Assembly: GCA_046349435.1 (NCBI GenBank)
Contig: JAXMCI010000024.1
Span: forward strand, 1-64,000
From: JAXMCI01 sp046349435
Lineage (GTDB): Bacteria; Pseudomonadota; Alphaproteobacteria; Dongiales; Dongiaceae
Direction of reading: 5' to 3'
DNA length: 64,000 nucleotides
Shown: piece by piece, positions 17,276 to 25,907 of the stretch
Layout of the letters: each line of letters opens with the position of its first letter
How positions within the stretch are numbered: position 1 is the stretch's first letter
Position numbers and translations under genes: made by a program
The notes under the pieces: generated by a model
What the model was told of the DNA's origin: nothing
What the model saw: the letters and a program-made list of their open reading frames with translations, nothing else
The model's database searches: none

Positions 17276-19198
17276 ATGACGCAAGCAGCGCCGCCGGCCG
17301 CAGCGGTGCAACTGATCCGCGGCTTTGCCGGGCCGAACCTGTTCTGCCGGCGGACGGCGCTGCGGCTGGCGGTGACGCTGCCGGCGGCAGCGCGTACGCC
17401 CGCGCCCGCCGCCGGGGCGCGGCTCGAGGACGCGCTGGCCGCCGCCGGTGTATCGGGCGCGGGCGCCTCGGTCGATGGGGCCTCGGGCGATGGGGCCTCG
17501 GGCGATGCGGCCTCGGGCGCGGCGCTGGTCGGCAGGATCGCCGTGGCGCTGCAGCGCTCGATCGGCCACCTCGTGTCGTTCGCGGCCGCGCAGCCGGGGC
17601 GCGACCCGGCCGGCCGGTGGTGATCGAGGCGCCGCCGCCGATGTCGGGCTGGCCGCCGCCGGGCCGCCGCCGCCGCCGTCGCGGCGCTCGCCGACCCCGC
17701 AGCGGCCGACGCGCCGCCGGGCCTCGGCGCGCGCGTCGCGGCGGCGCTGGCGACCTTCCGGAGCCGGCATCAGCCGCTGCCCGGCGTCGTCGCCGCGGCC
17801 GAGGCCCGCGGCATTCCCTGGCGCCAGCCGATCCCGGGCGGGGCGATCTATGATCTCGGCCATGGCCGCCAGCGGCGCCGCGTCTGGCGCCACTTCACGC
17901 CGGCGACCAGCCACGTCGCCAGCATCCTCGCCACCAACAAGCAGCTGGCGAGCGCGCTGTTCCGCGCCAGCGGCGTGCCGGCGCCGCGCAACCAGCCGGT
18001 CGAGGACGCCGAGGCGGCCGTGCGTGCCGCGCAGGCGCTGGGGCTGCCGGTGGTGGTCAAGCCGGCGGCGACCGACCACGGCACCGCGGTCACCGTCCGG
18101 CTCACCGACGAGGCGGCGATCCGCCAGGCCTTCGCCGCCGCACGGCGGCATGGCCCGGTTCTCGTCGAGGAATTCATTCCGGGCCGCAACCATCGCCTGC
18201 TGGTGATGTACGGCCGCTTCGTCTCGGCGGTGCGGCAGACCCCGGCGGAGGTGACGGGCGACGGACGCAGCTCGATCCGCGCCCTGGTCGAGGCGGTCAA
18301 CCGGACGCGGTCGGCCGGGCTGTCGGAACGCTGGAAGAAGATCAGCCTCGACGCCGAGACCGAGCGGGTGCTGCGCGACCAGGGGCTGCGGCTCGAGGAC
18401 GTCGTGCCGGCCGGCGCGGCGGTGCGGCTGCGCACCCAGTCGAACCTCTCGGTCGGCGGCACGATGGAGAACGTCACCGCGCTGGTCCATCCCGACAACC
18501 GCGCGCTGGCCGAGCGCGCGGCGGCGCTGATCGGCCTCGACGTCGCCGGCATCGACTTCATCAGCACCGACGTCGCGTGCTCCTGGCGCGAGGTCGGCGG
18601 CGCCATCTGCGAGATCAACCCGACGCCGGGCTTCGTCATGGGCGAGGCGCCGGGCGCCATGGAGAACCTCTTCCTCGACGGGCTGTTCGGGCCCGGCGAG
18701 GACGGCCGGCTGCCGGCGATCCTGCTGCTCGACGACGACCCGGCGCGGCCGCTGCTGGCGCCGCTCGAGCGGCTGCTCGCGGCGGCGGCAGGCACGGGGA
18801 CCGTCGTTGGGGTGGCGGCGGGCGGCGAGGTCCGCATCGGCGGCGTGCCGTTCGCGCCCGGCGAGCCGCATCCGGCGGCCGGCATCGCGGTCGCGCTCGG
18901 CGATCCCGCCGTCGGCGCCGTGCTGCTGGCCGCGACCAGCGCGGAGGCGGCCGCGGGCGGCCTCGGCCTCGACCGCTGCAGCGTCGCGGTGATCGCCGCC
19001 GGCGGCGCCGACCCGCGCCGCGTCGCCGCCGCGCGGCTGGCCGCGGCTACGGCGGACCATGTGGTGATCGCCGCCGACGACCCGGCCCTGGCGGCGCTGG
19101 CGCCACGGCCGAACCTGCAGGCGGCGGCGCCCGGTTCCGCCGGGCTGGCGGCGGCCGCGGCGCAGGCCCTGGGCCTCGCGGCGGCGGCAGGCGCCTGA
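17276..19198 (+). pseudogene. Cyanophycin-synthetase-like protein, copy 3 (divergent; interrupted N-terminal domain)
   Basis: Third CphA-like paralogue, divergent from copy 2. A strong GGAGG lies five bases before the ATG. The N-terminus contains RGFAGPNLFCRRTALRLAV, the CphA start motif, then a GASGD-type tandem repeat. The reading stops with TGA at 17621, but homology continues in other frames (RPGRPVVIEA, then ADVGLAAAG) and returns to the original frame by about 17690 (ALADPAAADAPPG). From there it is open to the end. The ATP-grasp domain is convincing: VVVKPAATDHGTAVTVR, VLVEEFIPGRNHRLLVMYGR, TQSNLSVGG and an intact metal site GAICEINPTPGFVMG. The Mur-ligase part is short and lacks a P-loop (AILLLDDDPARPLLAP at the equivalent place). 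Decay and assembly error are both possible for the N-terminal break. Confidence 0.72.
17466..17520 (+). repeat. 15-bp in-frame tandem repeat in CphA-like copy 3
   Basis: Successive 15-base units of the form GCCTCGGGCGATGGG encode repeated Ala-Ser-Gly-Asp-Gly. They form a low-complexity insert in the N-terminal domain that is absent from copies 1 and 2, and are probably slippage-prone. Confidence 0.65.
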
Positions 19199-20812
19199 TC
19201 AGCGCAGGCCCCGCCGGAACGGCAGGGCGGCGGTCAGCAGCAGCGCCGCGCCGAGCAGCGGGTAGGCGGCCGACAGGTACTTCTCGTTGACCGCCGGAAA
19301 GGCGGCGAGGTCGATCAGCACCAGCACCGCGCCGCGCGCCAGCACCAGCAGCCACAGCGCGGCGGCGAGCCAGGCGATCCCGTCCGGCCGCCGGATGCCG
19401 CGGGCCACCTGCCCGAGCCAGAAGAGGCCGGCGAGCGCGGCGGCCAGCGCCAGGGCGGGCATCAGCAGGCGGTAGAGGCCGTCGAGAGCCTTCAGCACGC
19501 GGCGGGCCGGCTGGCCCGCCGGGCCGACCTTCGGCGTGCCGGCGGGATCGTCCGGCCCGGCGGTGCGGGGCGGGCCGCCGGCGGCCGCCATCATCGCCTG
19601 CAGGTCGCCCGGCTTGCCGCGGCTGGCGCGCGGCGGCGCCAGCGGCTGCTGCGACAGCAGCAGGCGGGCGAGCGCGCCGAGCCTGGCCGGCAGCTCCCGC
19701 CACTGCGCGGCCGGCAGCGGCGGCACGGCGGCGACCGGCACGAAGCCGCAATCGAGCCGCCCGGCGGCGCAGGCCGCCTCGACCTCGCCGGCGATCTGCC
19801 GGTAGGCCGCCGCGGCGTCCTGCGGCGTGCGGTAGTGGCCGGCCCAGGCGACGGCGTCGCGCAGCGCCCAGTGGAACCAGCCGCCGGCATAGTCGCCGCA
19901 GGTCGCGGGATAGGTCGTGCAGCTGGAATGCAGGTAGCTGCCGCCGAGCCCGTCGAACCAGGGCCGCAGCGCGGCGAAGGCCGGGCTCTCGGCATAGATC
20001 GCCTCGCGCACGCGGGCCGGCACCGGCACGTGGGCGACGCGCTCGCCGACGCGCACCCGCTCCAGCGCGGCCAGCGCACGATTGAAGGCCGGGTCCTTGA
20101 GGTCGACGATGGCGAAGCTGCCATAGGCGAGCCGGTTGGCGCCGGCCAGCGCAGCCAGCGCCAGGGCGGCAGTGGCGGCAGCGACCGCAAGGCCGCGCCA
20201 GCGCCCCCGCTCGCGCCACAGCGCGGCGCCGGCGAGCAGCGCCAGCCCGGGCAGGATCCAGGCCCCCTCCTCGCGGGTGACCCAGAGCCAGGCGAAGGCG
20301 AGGCCACCGCCGATCGCCCAGCCGAGGCGGCCGCGGGCGCCCGGCGGCAGCAGCAGCAGATGAACCGCGCAGGCGACCAGGATCAGCGCCTGGGCGGCGT
20401 AGATGTCGTCGCGGATCAGGCGCACCGGCGGGATCGCCGGATGCAGCAGCAGCAGCAGGAAGAGCGCGACCGCCAGGCCGGCTGAGCGCCCGAGCTGCAG
20501 CACGGCATGGGCGAGCAGCGCCACGCCGGCGAGATAGAGCAGCGCCTGCGACAGGGTCACCGGCAGGCCGAGCCGGTAGCTCAGCGCGGCGAACAGCGGA
20601 TAGCCCGGCCCCTTCATCAGGGTCAGCTGGTCGTAGGGCCCGAGCCAGTCGCCGGCGGCGAGGTCGCGCGCCCGCCAGAAGTACCAGGCGTCGTCGTGCC
20701 GGGTATCGGCGAGCAGGGTCACCGGCAGGCGGAGCGCGAGCCAGAGCTGCAGCAGGCTGCCGCCGGCGACGGCGAGCCAGCCCCAGGCGGGCAGCCGCGG
20801 CGCGGCCTGCAT
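19199..20812 (-). CDS. Multi-pass membrane protein, GT-C glycosyltransferase-like
   Basis: A 537-residue integral membrane protein with about ten hydrophobic segments split around a soluble region (roughly 250-430) with several Cys and aromatic residues. The first loop after helix 1 carries an acidic DTRHDDAWYFWRARD, and GPYDQLTLMKGPGYPLFA follows. An acidic first extracytoplasmic loop followed by an R/K-G-P-Y/G segment resembles GT-C enzymes of the ArnT/PMT type that use polyprenyl-phosphate sugars, but no family-defining motif is complete. It ends two bases from the stop of convergent CphA-like copy 3 and follows the NADAR gene by 14 bases. Could also be a non-enzymatic membrane protein; function uncertain. 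Confidence 0.6.
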   Translation of the reverse strand: MQAAPRLPAWGWLAVAGGSLLQLWLALRLPVTLLADTRHDDAWYFWRARDLAAGDWLGPYDQLTLMKGPGYPLFAALSYRLGLPVTLSQALLYLAGVALLAHAVLQLGRSAGLAVALFLLLLLHPAIPPVRLIRDDIYAAQALILVACAVHLLLLPPGARGRLGWAIGGGLAFAWLWVTREEGAWILPGLALLAGAALWRERGRWRGLAVAAATAALALAALAGANRLAYGSFAIVDLKDPAFNRALAALERVRVGERVAHVPVPARVREAIYAESPAFAALRPWFDGLGGSYLHSSCTTYPATCGDYAGGWFHWALRDAVAWAGHYRTPQDAAAAYRQIAGEVEAACAAGRLDCGFVPVAAVPPLPAAQWRELPARLGALARLLLSQQPLAPPRASRGKPGDLQAMMAAAGGPPRTAGPDDPAGTPKVGPAGQPARRVLKALDGLYRLLMPALALAAALAGLFWLGQVARGIRRPDGIAWLAAALWLLVLARGAVLVLIDLAAFPAVNEKYLSAAYPLLGAALLLTAALPFRRGLR

Positions 20813-20826
20813 CGCCGGCGCGGCGC

Positions 20827-21432
20827 TCAGCCGCCGGGCGGCGGCGCGCCGCACAGCGCCGCGCGCACCTCCATCAGGACGCGGCCGGCCCAGTTGAGCC
20901 CGCTGCCGTCGCCGCCGGTGCCCCAGAACTCGTCGAACGGCGAATCCTCGATCAGCGCGGCATCGCCGGTGGCGAGCAGCGCCTCGCCGAGCGGCGGGTT
21001 CTGCACGAACTTGGCGCGGTCGGCGCGGCGCATCAGGTCGAGCTTGACCTCGGCCCAGTCGGGGCGCGGCAGGGCGCCGTTGCGGCGGAACCAGCTCTGC
21101 GCCGAGCTCCGCCGCGGCGCCCAGGGCGAGGCCGCCAGCCGCTTTGCCATGCCGGGCGCGAGCGCCGCGCGGATGGCGGCGCGATAGGCGGGATCGTCGG
21201 ACCTCTGCGCCTGGTACCAGTGCTCGACGGTCGGCCAGGTCTCGCCGTCGAGCTCGATCGGCGCCCACTGGAAGTGCGACAGGAAGCCGAACAGGGCGCG
21301 GTCGCGCGCGAAATAGAGGATGCGGTCGTCGGGCGGCACCGGCCGCGGGCCGGGCCGGAAGGGCTCGGGCACGTAGACCGGCCGGCCGCCGCCGCGCGCC
21401 TGCTCGCCCCCGTCCGCGTCCGTCTCCGCCAC
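20827..21432 (-). CDS. NADAR (YbiA-like) family protein
   Basis: A small cytoplasmic protein of 201 residues. NADAR proteins act on riboflavin intermediates or ADP-ribose-type N-glycosidic bonds. The fold is recognisable from ILYFARDRALFGFLSHF, GETWPTVEHWYQAQR (Trp and Glu-His near residues 65-72), a KLDLMRRADRAKFVQNP stretch and the C-terminal EDSPFDEFWGTG...GLNWAGRVLMEVR. The GTG at 21432 has GGAGG five bases upstream; an upstream GTG at 21438 overlaps that site and is less likely. It precedes the membrane protein by 14 bases and lies in the CphA-like neighbourhood, where a role in damage repair or ADP-ribose removal is possible but unproven. Confidence 0.82.
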   Translation of the reverse strand: MAETDADGGEQARGGGRPVYVPEPFRPGPRPVPPDDRILYFARDRALFGFLSHFQWAPIELDGETWPTVEHWYQAQRSDDPAYRAAIRAALAPGMAKRLAASPWAPRRSSAQSWFRRNGALPRPDWAEVKLDLMRRADRAKFVQNPPLGEALLATGDAALIEDSPFDEFWGTGGDGSGLNWAGRVLMEVRAALCGAPPPGG

Positions 21433-21507
21433 GCCCACCTCCTGCAGGCCCGGCGCGAGCGCGCCCCGGGGGCCTTGCGGGACGATAGCGGAACCGGGCC
21501 GCCGCTG

Positions 21508-22680
21508 TCAGGCGGGCTCGTGCACCAGCTCGCGCCAGGCGGCGATCAGGACCGCCATGATGACCGGCCCGAGGAAGAGGCCGAACAGGCCGAGCGTCTC
21601 CAGCCCGCCGAGCACGCCGAGCAGCGCCCAGAGGAAGGGCAGCCGGGCGCCGCTGCCGATCAGCGCCGGGCGGATGAAGTGGTCGGCGACGAACAGCACG
21701 GCGGTGCCGAACAGGAACAGGCCGATCGCCTCGGCGTCGAGGCCCTGGGTCAGCAGGTAGAGCGAGGCGGCGCCGAAGATCAGCGGCGCGGCGAAGGGCA
21801 CCATGGCGAACAGCCCGGTGGCGGCGCCGAGGAGCACCGGGTTGGGCACGCCCAGCATGACGTAGGCCAGCCCGAGCAGCAGCCCCTCGCCGAGCCCGAC
21901 CAGCACCATGCCGTTGACCGTGGCGCCGACCGCCGAGGCCATCTGCAGGATGTAGCGCTCGCCGGGCTCGCCCATCAGCCGGTGCGCCGCCAGCCGCGCC
22001 CGACCGGCCAGCACGGTGCCGTGCCGGTAGAGGAAGAACAGGGTCAGGATGGTGAGCGCGAAGACGGCCGCGCGATGCAGCAGCTGCACTCCGTAGGTCC
22101 GCGTGAAATCGACCAGCAGGCCGGTGTTGACGTGGCCCATCAGCTCCGAGGCGGCGTGCGGATCGGCGAGGTTGGCCTGCCACCAGGCGACCGCGGTGCC
22201 GCCGACCCAGGGCAGGTGCGACAGCCAGGGCGGGATCGGCACGCCGCTGTGCGTCGCCACGGCCGCCCAGCGCACCAGCACGCGCACCTCGCGGCCGATG
22301 CCGATGGCGGCGTAGGTCAGCGGCAGCAGCAGCGCCAGCCCGATGCCGAGCGTGGCCAGCAGCGGCGCGGTCACCGAGGAGTCCTCGGCGCGCAGCGCCC
22401 GCACGATGCGCCGGTAGAGCGGCCAGGTGGCGATGGCCAGGATCACCGCCCAGGCGAAGACCGCGAGGAAGCCCTTGAGGACCCAGATGCTGAGCCCGAG
22501 CAGCAGCGCGTAGAAGACCAGCCGCGTCCAGCGCCGCCGGGTCTCGGCATGGTGCAGCTCGAGCTCGGGGTCGAGCGGCGGCGCCTCGGGCCGCTCGCCG
22601 GCCGGCCGGGGGTCGGCGGCGGCATAGGGCGCTCCCGGCAGGCGCGGCACGCGCCGCCGCCGGTGCGTCTCAGGCCGCAT
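21508..22680 (-). CDS. AI-2E transporter (PerM/TqsA) family membrane protein
   Basis: A 390-residue integral membrane protein with eight or so helices. Members include TqsA-like AI-2 exporters and PerM-type permeases, and specificity varies. The family pattern is clear in the C-terminal half: GLLLGLAYVMLGVPNPVLLGAATGLFAMVPF, then a hydrophobic pair, FLFGTAVLFVADHFIRPALIGSGARLPFLWALLGVLGGLETLGLFGLFLGPVI. The long N-terminal cytoplasmic segment (about 50 residues) is Pro/Arg-rich. Its ATG lies inside the 3' end of the DedA/ATP-grasp gene (11-base overlap), so the two are translated together. Confidence 0.88.
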   Translation of the reverse strand: MRPETHRRRRVPRLPGAPYAAADPRPAGERPEAPPLDPELELHHAETRRRWTRLVFYALLLGLSIWVLKGFLAVFAWAVILAIATWPLYRRIVRALRAEDSSVTAPLLATLGIGLALLLPLTYAAIGIGREVRVLVRWAAVATHSGVPIPPWLSHLPWVGGTAVAWWQANLADPHAASELMGHVNTGLLVDFTRTYGVQLLHRAAVFALTILTLFFLYRHGTVLAGRARLAAHRLMGEPGERYILQMASAVGATVNGMVLVGLGEGLLLGLAYVMLGVPNPVLLGAATGLFAMVPFAAPLIFGAASLYLLTQGLDAEAIGLFLFGTAVLFVADHFIRPALIGSGARLPFLWALLGVLGGLETLGLFGLFLGPVIMAVLIAAWRELVHEPA

Positions 22681-24430
22681 CCCCGACCCCGTCGGCGGGA
22701 TAGGAGTCGAGCAGCCGCCGCTCGGCGCGGTAGACGCGCAGCAGCTCCACCCCGCGCATCGGCTTCAGCCCCGCCCGGCGGTGGGCGGCGCCGATCTCGA
22801 AGGCCAGCCGGACCTGCAGGAACAGCGTCGCATAGGCGTCGCGCAGCCGGGCGTCGCGGTCCCAGATGTGGGTCGCCTCGCTGCCGGCCCCGTTGATCTC
22901 CAGGATGGTGAAGCCGTCGCCGCGCTGCAGGTCCTCGATGCGCTCGAAGCGGACGTCGAAGCGGCCGTAGTTGAACCCCGGCATCTCGCCGCAGATGCGG
23001 TCGAAGGCCTCGCGCAGCGCCGGCGTCACATAGGCCTGGCCGCTGCGGAAGATGGCGCCGCGGCAGTGATTGCCGACGAAGACCAGGCGGAAGACCTCGC
23101 CTTCCGGCAGCACGCGCTCGAGCTGGCCGGCGAGCCGTGGCAGATAGAGGCGCGACAGCCGGCCGGCGCGCGGATCGGCGAGGATCAGCTGGCGCAGGGT
23201 CGAGCGGCCGTCGCCGACCACCCGCGGCAGGTACTTGAGGGTCAGCGAGACGATCGTCCCGGTGGCCTCGCCCGGGCGGCGGACATAGAAGACGCCGGCC
23301 TCGCCCTCCTCGGCGACGAAGCGCTGCAGCACCACCCGGCCGCCGCGCGGGAAGCGCTCGAGATAGTCGGCAAGCTGCGCCTCGCTGCCGACCAGCCGGA
23401 CGCCGGTGCCGCGCCGGCCGATGTCGGGCTTGGCGACGATCGGGAAGGCGAGCCCGGCCTCGGCCATCGCCGCCGCCGCCCGGGCCGCGTCGGCGGCGCC
23501 GGTCGACGCCTCGGGCGACCCCGCCTCGGAGGACACGGTGAGCGCGACGCAGCGGGCGAGCCGCCGCCGCCCCTCCGGCCCGAGCAGCTCCATCACCTCG
23601 GTCTTCGATTCGCCGCACAGCCCGCCATAGGCGATGCGCGGATTGGCCAGCGTCGGCAGGGCGAAGCTGCGGTAGCGGACCGAGAGGCAGAGCCAGTAGA
23701 GGACCACCGGGATGTAGAACAGCCAGGCCGGCGCGTCCTCGAAGCGGGACAGCGGCCGGCCGCTGCTCGGCAGCGGCGGCATCCCAGCCGGGCTGGAGGG
23801 CGGCACAGCCGCCGGCGGGCTGGAGGGCGGCACGGCCGCCGCCGGCGCACCGGCCGGGACCGGCCGCCTCTGGAAATGGGCGCGCGCGAGCCAGAGCAGC
23901 AGGACCGCGAAGCCGACGCCGACCGGCCAGCGCCAGGGGCCGAGCACGTCCTCCGTCGCGGCGCCGAACGCCACCGAGCCGGCGAACAGCAGCGAGGTCC
24001 AGATCAGGGTGGCGGCGACGACGCCCATGGCGAAGCGGCGCAGCGGCATGCCGAAGAAGCCGGTCGCCGTATAGGTCGGCAGCCGCAGGCCCGGCATGAA
24101 GCGGGCCGAGAACACGGCCACGACCAGATGGCTGTCGAGCCAGGCGCGCAGCGGCAGCAGGCGCTCGGCCCTGGCCAGCCGCCGCGCCCAGCGATGCGAG
24201 GAGGCGGCACGGCCGAGGCCGTAGAGGCCGAGATCCCCGAGGATGATCCCGGCATAGAGCGACAGCAGGGCGCCGACCAGCGAGCACTGGCCGGCGGCGA
24301 CCGCCACCCCGACCAGGACGGTGGTGGCGTCCTCGAGGATGAAAGTCCCGGCGATGATGGCGAGCGGAAGCAGGGCCGGCTGCGACAGGGCGGTCGACAG
24401 CAGGCCCGCGACGAACTGCACGATGCTCAT
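22670..24430 (-). CDS. DedA/VTT membrane domain fused to an ATP-grasp ligase
   Basis: An unusual 586-residue fusion. Residues 1-175 form a DedA/VTT domain with the hallmark GDLGLYGLGR, and FSARFMPGLRLPTY, whose G-x-R is essential in family members; DedA proteins are implicated in polyprenyl-phosphate or phospholipid flipping. A Pro/Ser-rich repeat linker (PPSSPPAAVPPSSPAG) and one further membrane helix follow. Residues about 280-560 form an ATP-grasp domain: FPIVAKPDIGRRGTGV (phosphate loop), VVLQRFVAEEGEAGVFYVR, FNYGRFDVRFE, and a metal site TILEINGAGSEATHIWD. The ATP-grasp resembles those in sugar-linked or D-Ala-ligase-like proteins, substrate unknown. Start: ATG 24430 preceded by GGAAGG; an ATG at 24523 overlaps a TATCAT -10-like box. 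Overlaps the AI-2E gene by 11 bases. Confidence 0.85.
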   Translation of the reverse strand: MSIVQFVAGLLSTALSQPALLPLAIIAGTFILEDATTVLVGVAVAAGQCSLVGALLSLYAGIILGDLGLYGLGRAASSHRWARRLARAERLLPLRAWLDSHLVVAVFSARFMPGLRLPTYTATGFFGMPLRRFAMGVVAATLIWTSLLFAGSVAFGAATEDVLGPWRWPVGVGFAVLLLWLARAHFQRRPVPAGAPAAAVPPSSPPAAVPPSSPAGMPPLPSSGRPLSRFEDAPAWLFYIPVVLYWLCLSVRYRSFALPTLANPRIAYGGLCGESKTEVMELLGPEGRRRLARCVALTVSSEAGSPEASTGAADAARAAAAMAEAGLAFPIVAKPDIGRRGTGVRLVGSEAQLADYLERFPRGGRVVLQRFVAEEGEAGVFYVRRPGEATGTIVSLTLKYLPRVVGDGRSTLRQLILADPRAGRLSRLYLPRLAGQLERVLPEGEVFRLVFVGNHCRGAIFRSGQAYVTPALREAFDRICGEMPGFNYGRFDVRFERIEDLQRGDGFTILEINGAGSEATHIWDRDARLRDAYATLFLQVRLAFEIGAAHRRAGLKPMRGVELLRVYRAERRLLDSYPADGVGDAA

Positions 24431-24772
24431 CCTTCCAGGGCGCGGCGCGGCGCCCCCGCTGATCCTGGCCTCCTCCACCGGGCGCCGTCGCGCTGACGCC
24501 CCGGACCCCTGGCCGGCCCCCATGATACAGCGGATTCGTCCCCTTGGCGCATCTCAGCAGAACGGCGCGTCCTGGACCGGGTTCCGCACCGCTCGCGCCT
24601 GGCGCCCCGCTCGCCGCGCCGGCGACACTGGCTGCGTCGCGAGAGAGCGGTTAAATGCCTGAAACTCCAGCAGCTTGCCGCAGCCACCCGATCGCACGGC
24701 CGAGGCCGCCCGTGCCGGCCAGGGTCGCAGGTTGCCGCCACGCTCCGGTCTCGCTGATGCTATAGTGGCGCC
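24431..24772. other. Divergent intergenic region, no supported gene
   Basis: About 340 bases between the DedA/ATP-grasp gene and the + strand AI-2E gene. Read on the minus strand, TATCAT at 24522-24527 is a plausible -10 for the DedA operon, and TATAGT at 24761-24766 is a plausible + strand -10. The patch near 24645-24665 is relatively AT-rich. No RNA gene or repeat recognised. Confidence 0.5.
24761..24766 (+). promoter_or_regulatory. Candidate -10 box TATAGT
   Basis: Five of six matches to the sigma-70 -10 consensus, but only six bases separate it from the ATG at 24773. It predicts a leaderless transcript starting near that ATG, or use of the ATG at 24794. No convincing -35. Confidence 0.4.
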
Positions 24773-25864
24773 ATGCTGCATCAGCGCGACCCCATGGACC
24801 TGCTGGCGGAGGGCGAAGGCGAGGGCGAGATCCTCGCGCCCTTCCCGCGCAGCGAGGCGCGGCCCTGGCCGACGCCCTACGAGATCGCCGCCTGGGTGCT
24901 GATGGGGCTGGCGCTGCTCGCCGTGCTGAAGCTCGGGCTGCTGGCGGCGCTGCTCTCCGCCCTGCTGGTCCGCGAGCTGGTGCTGACCGGCGCGGCCCGC
25001 ATGGCGGTTTCCGGCCTGCCGCATCGCAGCGGCCGGCTGATCGGGCTCAGCGCCATCTCGCTGGTCACCATCGCCGCGCTGTCGCTGGCCGCCCTCGGGG
25101 TGGCGACGATGGCGACCGGCCGGTCGGACAGCCTGGTGGCGCTGCTGCGCAAGATGGCCGACGTGATCGAGACCGGCAGCGAGCACTATCCGGACTGGGC
25201 CCGCTCCTACCTGCCGGCGAGCGCCGCCGATGTCGAGGCGACCCTGGTGAGCTGGCTGCGCACCCACGCCGGCGAGGTCCAGTCGGCCGGCGCCACGATC
25301 GGGCGCGGGCTGATCCACATCGTCATCGGCATGGTGATCGGCGGGCTGACCTGCCTGGCGGCGCGCCGCACCGAGGGGCACCGGCCGCTGGCGCTGGCGG
25401 TCGGCGCCCGCATGGTGATGTTCGCCAGCGCCTTCCGCCGGGTGGTCTTCGCCCAGGTGCGGATCTCGGCGCTCAACACCGTGCTGACCGCGATCTATCT
25501 CGCCGGCGTCCTGCCGCTGCTCGGCGTCCAGCTGCCGCTGGTCAAGACGATGATCGCGGTCACCTTCCTGGCCGGGCTGCTGCCGATCATCGGCAACCTG
25601 ATCTCCAACACGGTGATCGTGGTGGTCAGCCTCAGCGCCTCGATCTATGCCGGGATCGGCTCGCTGCTCTTCCTCGTGCTGATCCACAAGCTCGAGTACT
25701 TCGTCAACGCCCGGATCATCGGGACGCGCATCCATGCCCGCGCCTGGGAGCTGCTGGTCGTGATGCTGGCGATGGATGCCGCCTTCGGCATCCCCGGGGT
25801 GATCGCCGGCCCGATCTGCTACGCCTACATCAAGGACGAGCTGGCGGCACAGGGCCTCATCTGA
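24773..25864 (+). CDS. AI-2E transporter (PerM) family membrane protein
   Basis: Second AI-2E/PerM-family protein here, 363 residues, distantly related to the one at 21508-22680. It has paired helices near residues 40-75 (EIAAWVLMGLALLAVLKLGL, then LLSALLVRELVL), a central soluble region (about 115-170), then the family C-terminal core RVVFAQVRISALNTVLTAIYLA, VTFLAGLLPIIGNLISNTVIVVV, KLEYFVNARIIGTRIHARAWELL and GIPGVIAGPICYAYIKDEL. The acidic N-terminus is variable. The start may be ATG 24773 (possibly leaderless, see the -10 box) or ATG 24794. It runs divergently from the DedA/ATP-grasp operon, so two related membrane proteins bracket that fusion. Substrate unknown. Confidence 0.85.
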   Translation: MLHQRDPMDLLAEGEGEGEILAPFPRSEARPWPTPYEIAAWVLMGLALLAVLKLGLLAALLSALLVRELVLTGAARMAVSGLPHRSGRLIGLSAISLVTIAALSLAALGVATMATGRSDSLVALLRKMADVIETGSEHYPDWARSYLPASAADVEATLVSWLRTHAGEVQSAGATIGRGLIHIVIGMVIGGLTCLAARRTEGHRPLALAVGARMVMFASAFRRVVFAQVRISALNTVLTAIYLAGVLPLLGVQLPLVKTMIAVTFLAGLLPIIGNLISNTVIVVVSLSASIYAGIGSLLFLVLIHKLEYFVNARIIGTRIHARAWELLVVMLAMDAAFGIPGVIAGPICYAYIKDELAAQGLI

Positions 25865-25907
25865 CGACGGCCGCGGCAACCGCAGGCCCGGGCATCCACG
25901 GGGGAGA

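Noticed and set aside
14358..17279. 973-residue + strand open reading opposite CphA-like copies 1 and 2
   Set aside because: Composition is Arg/Gly/Ala-rich without motifs, while the minus strand shows clear CphA-like domains.
12455..19198. Functional cyanophycin synthetase (cphA) with cyanophycinase
   Set aside because: None of the three copies has both active sites intact, and no cyanophycinase gene is seen in the window. I call them CphA-like only.
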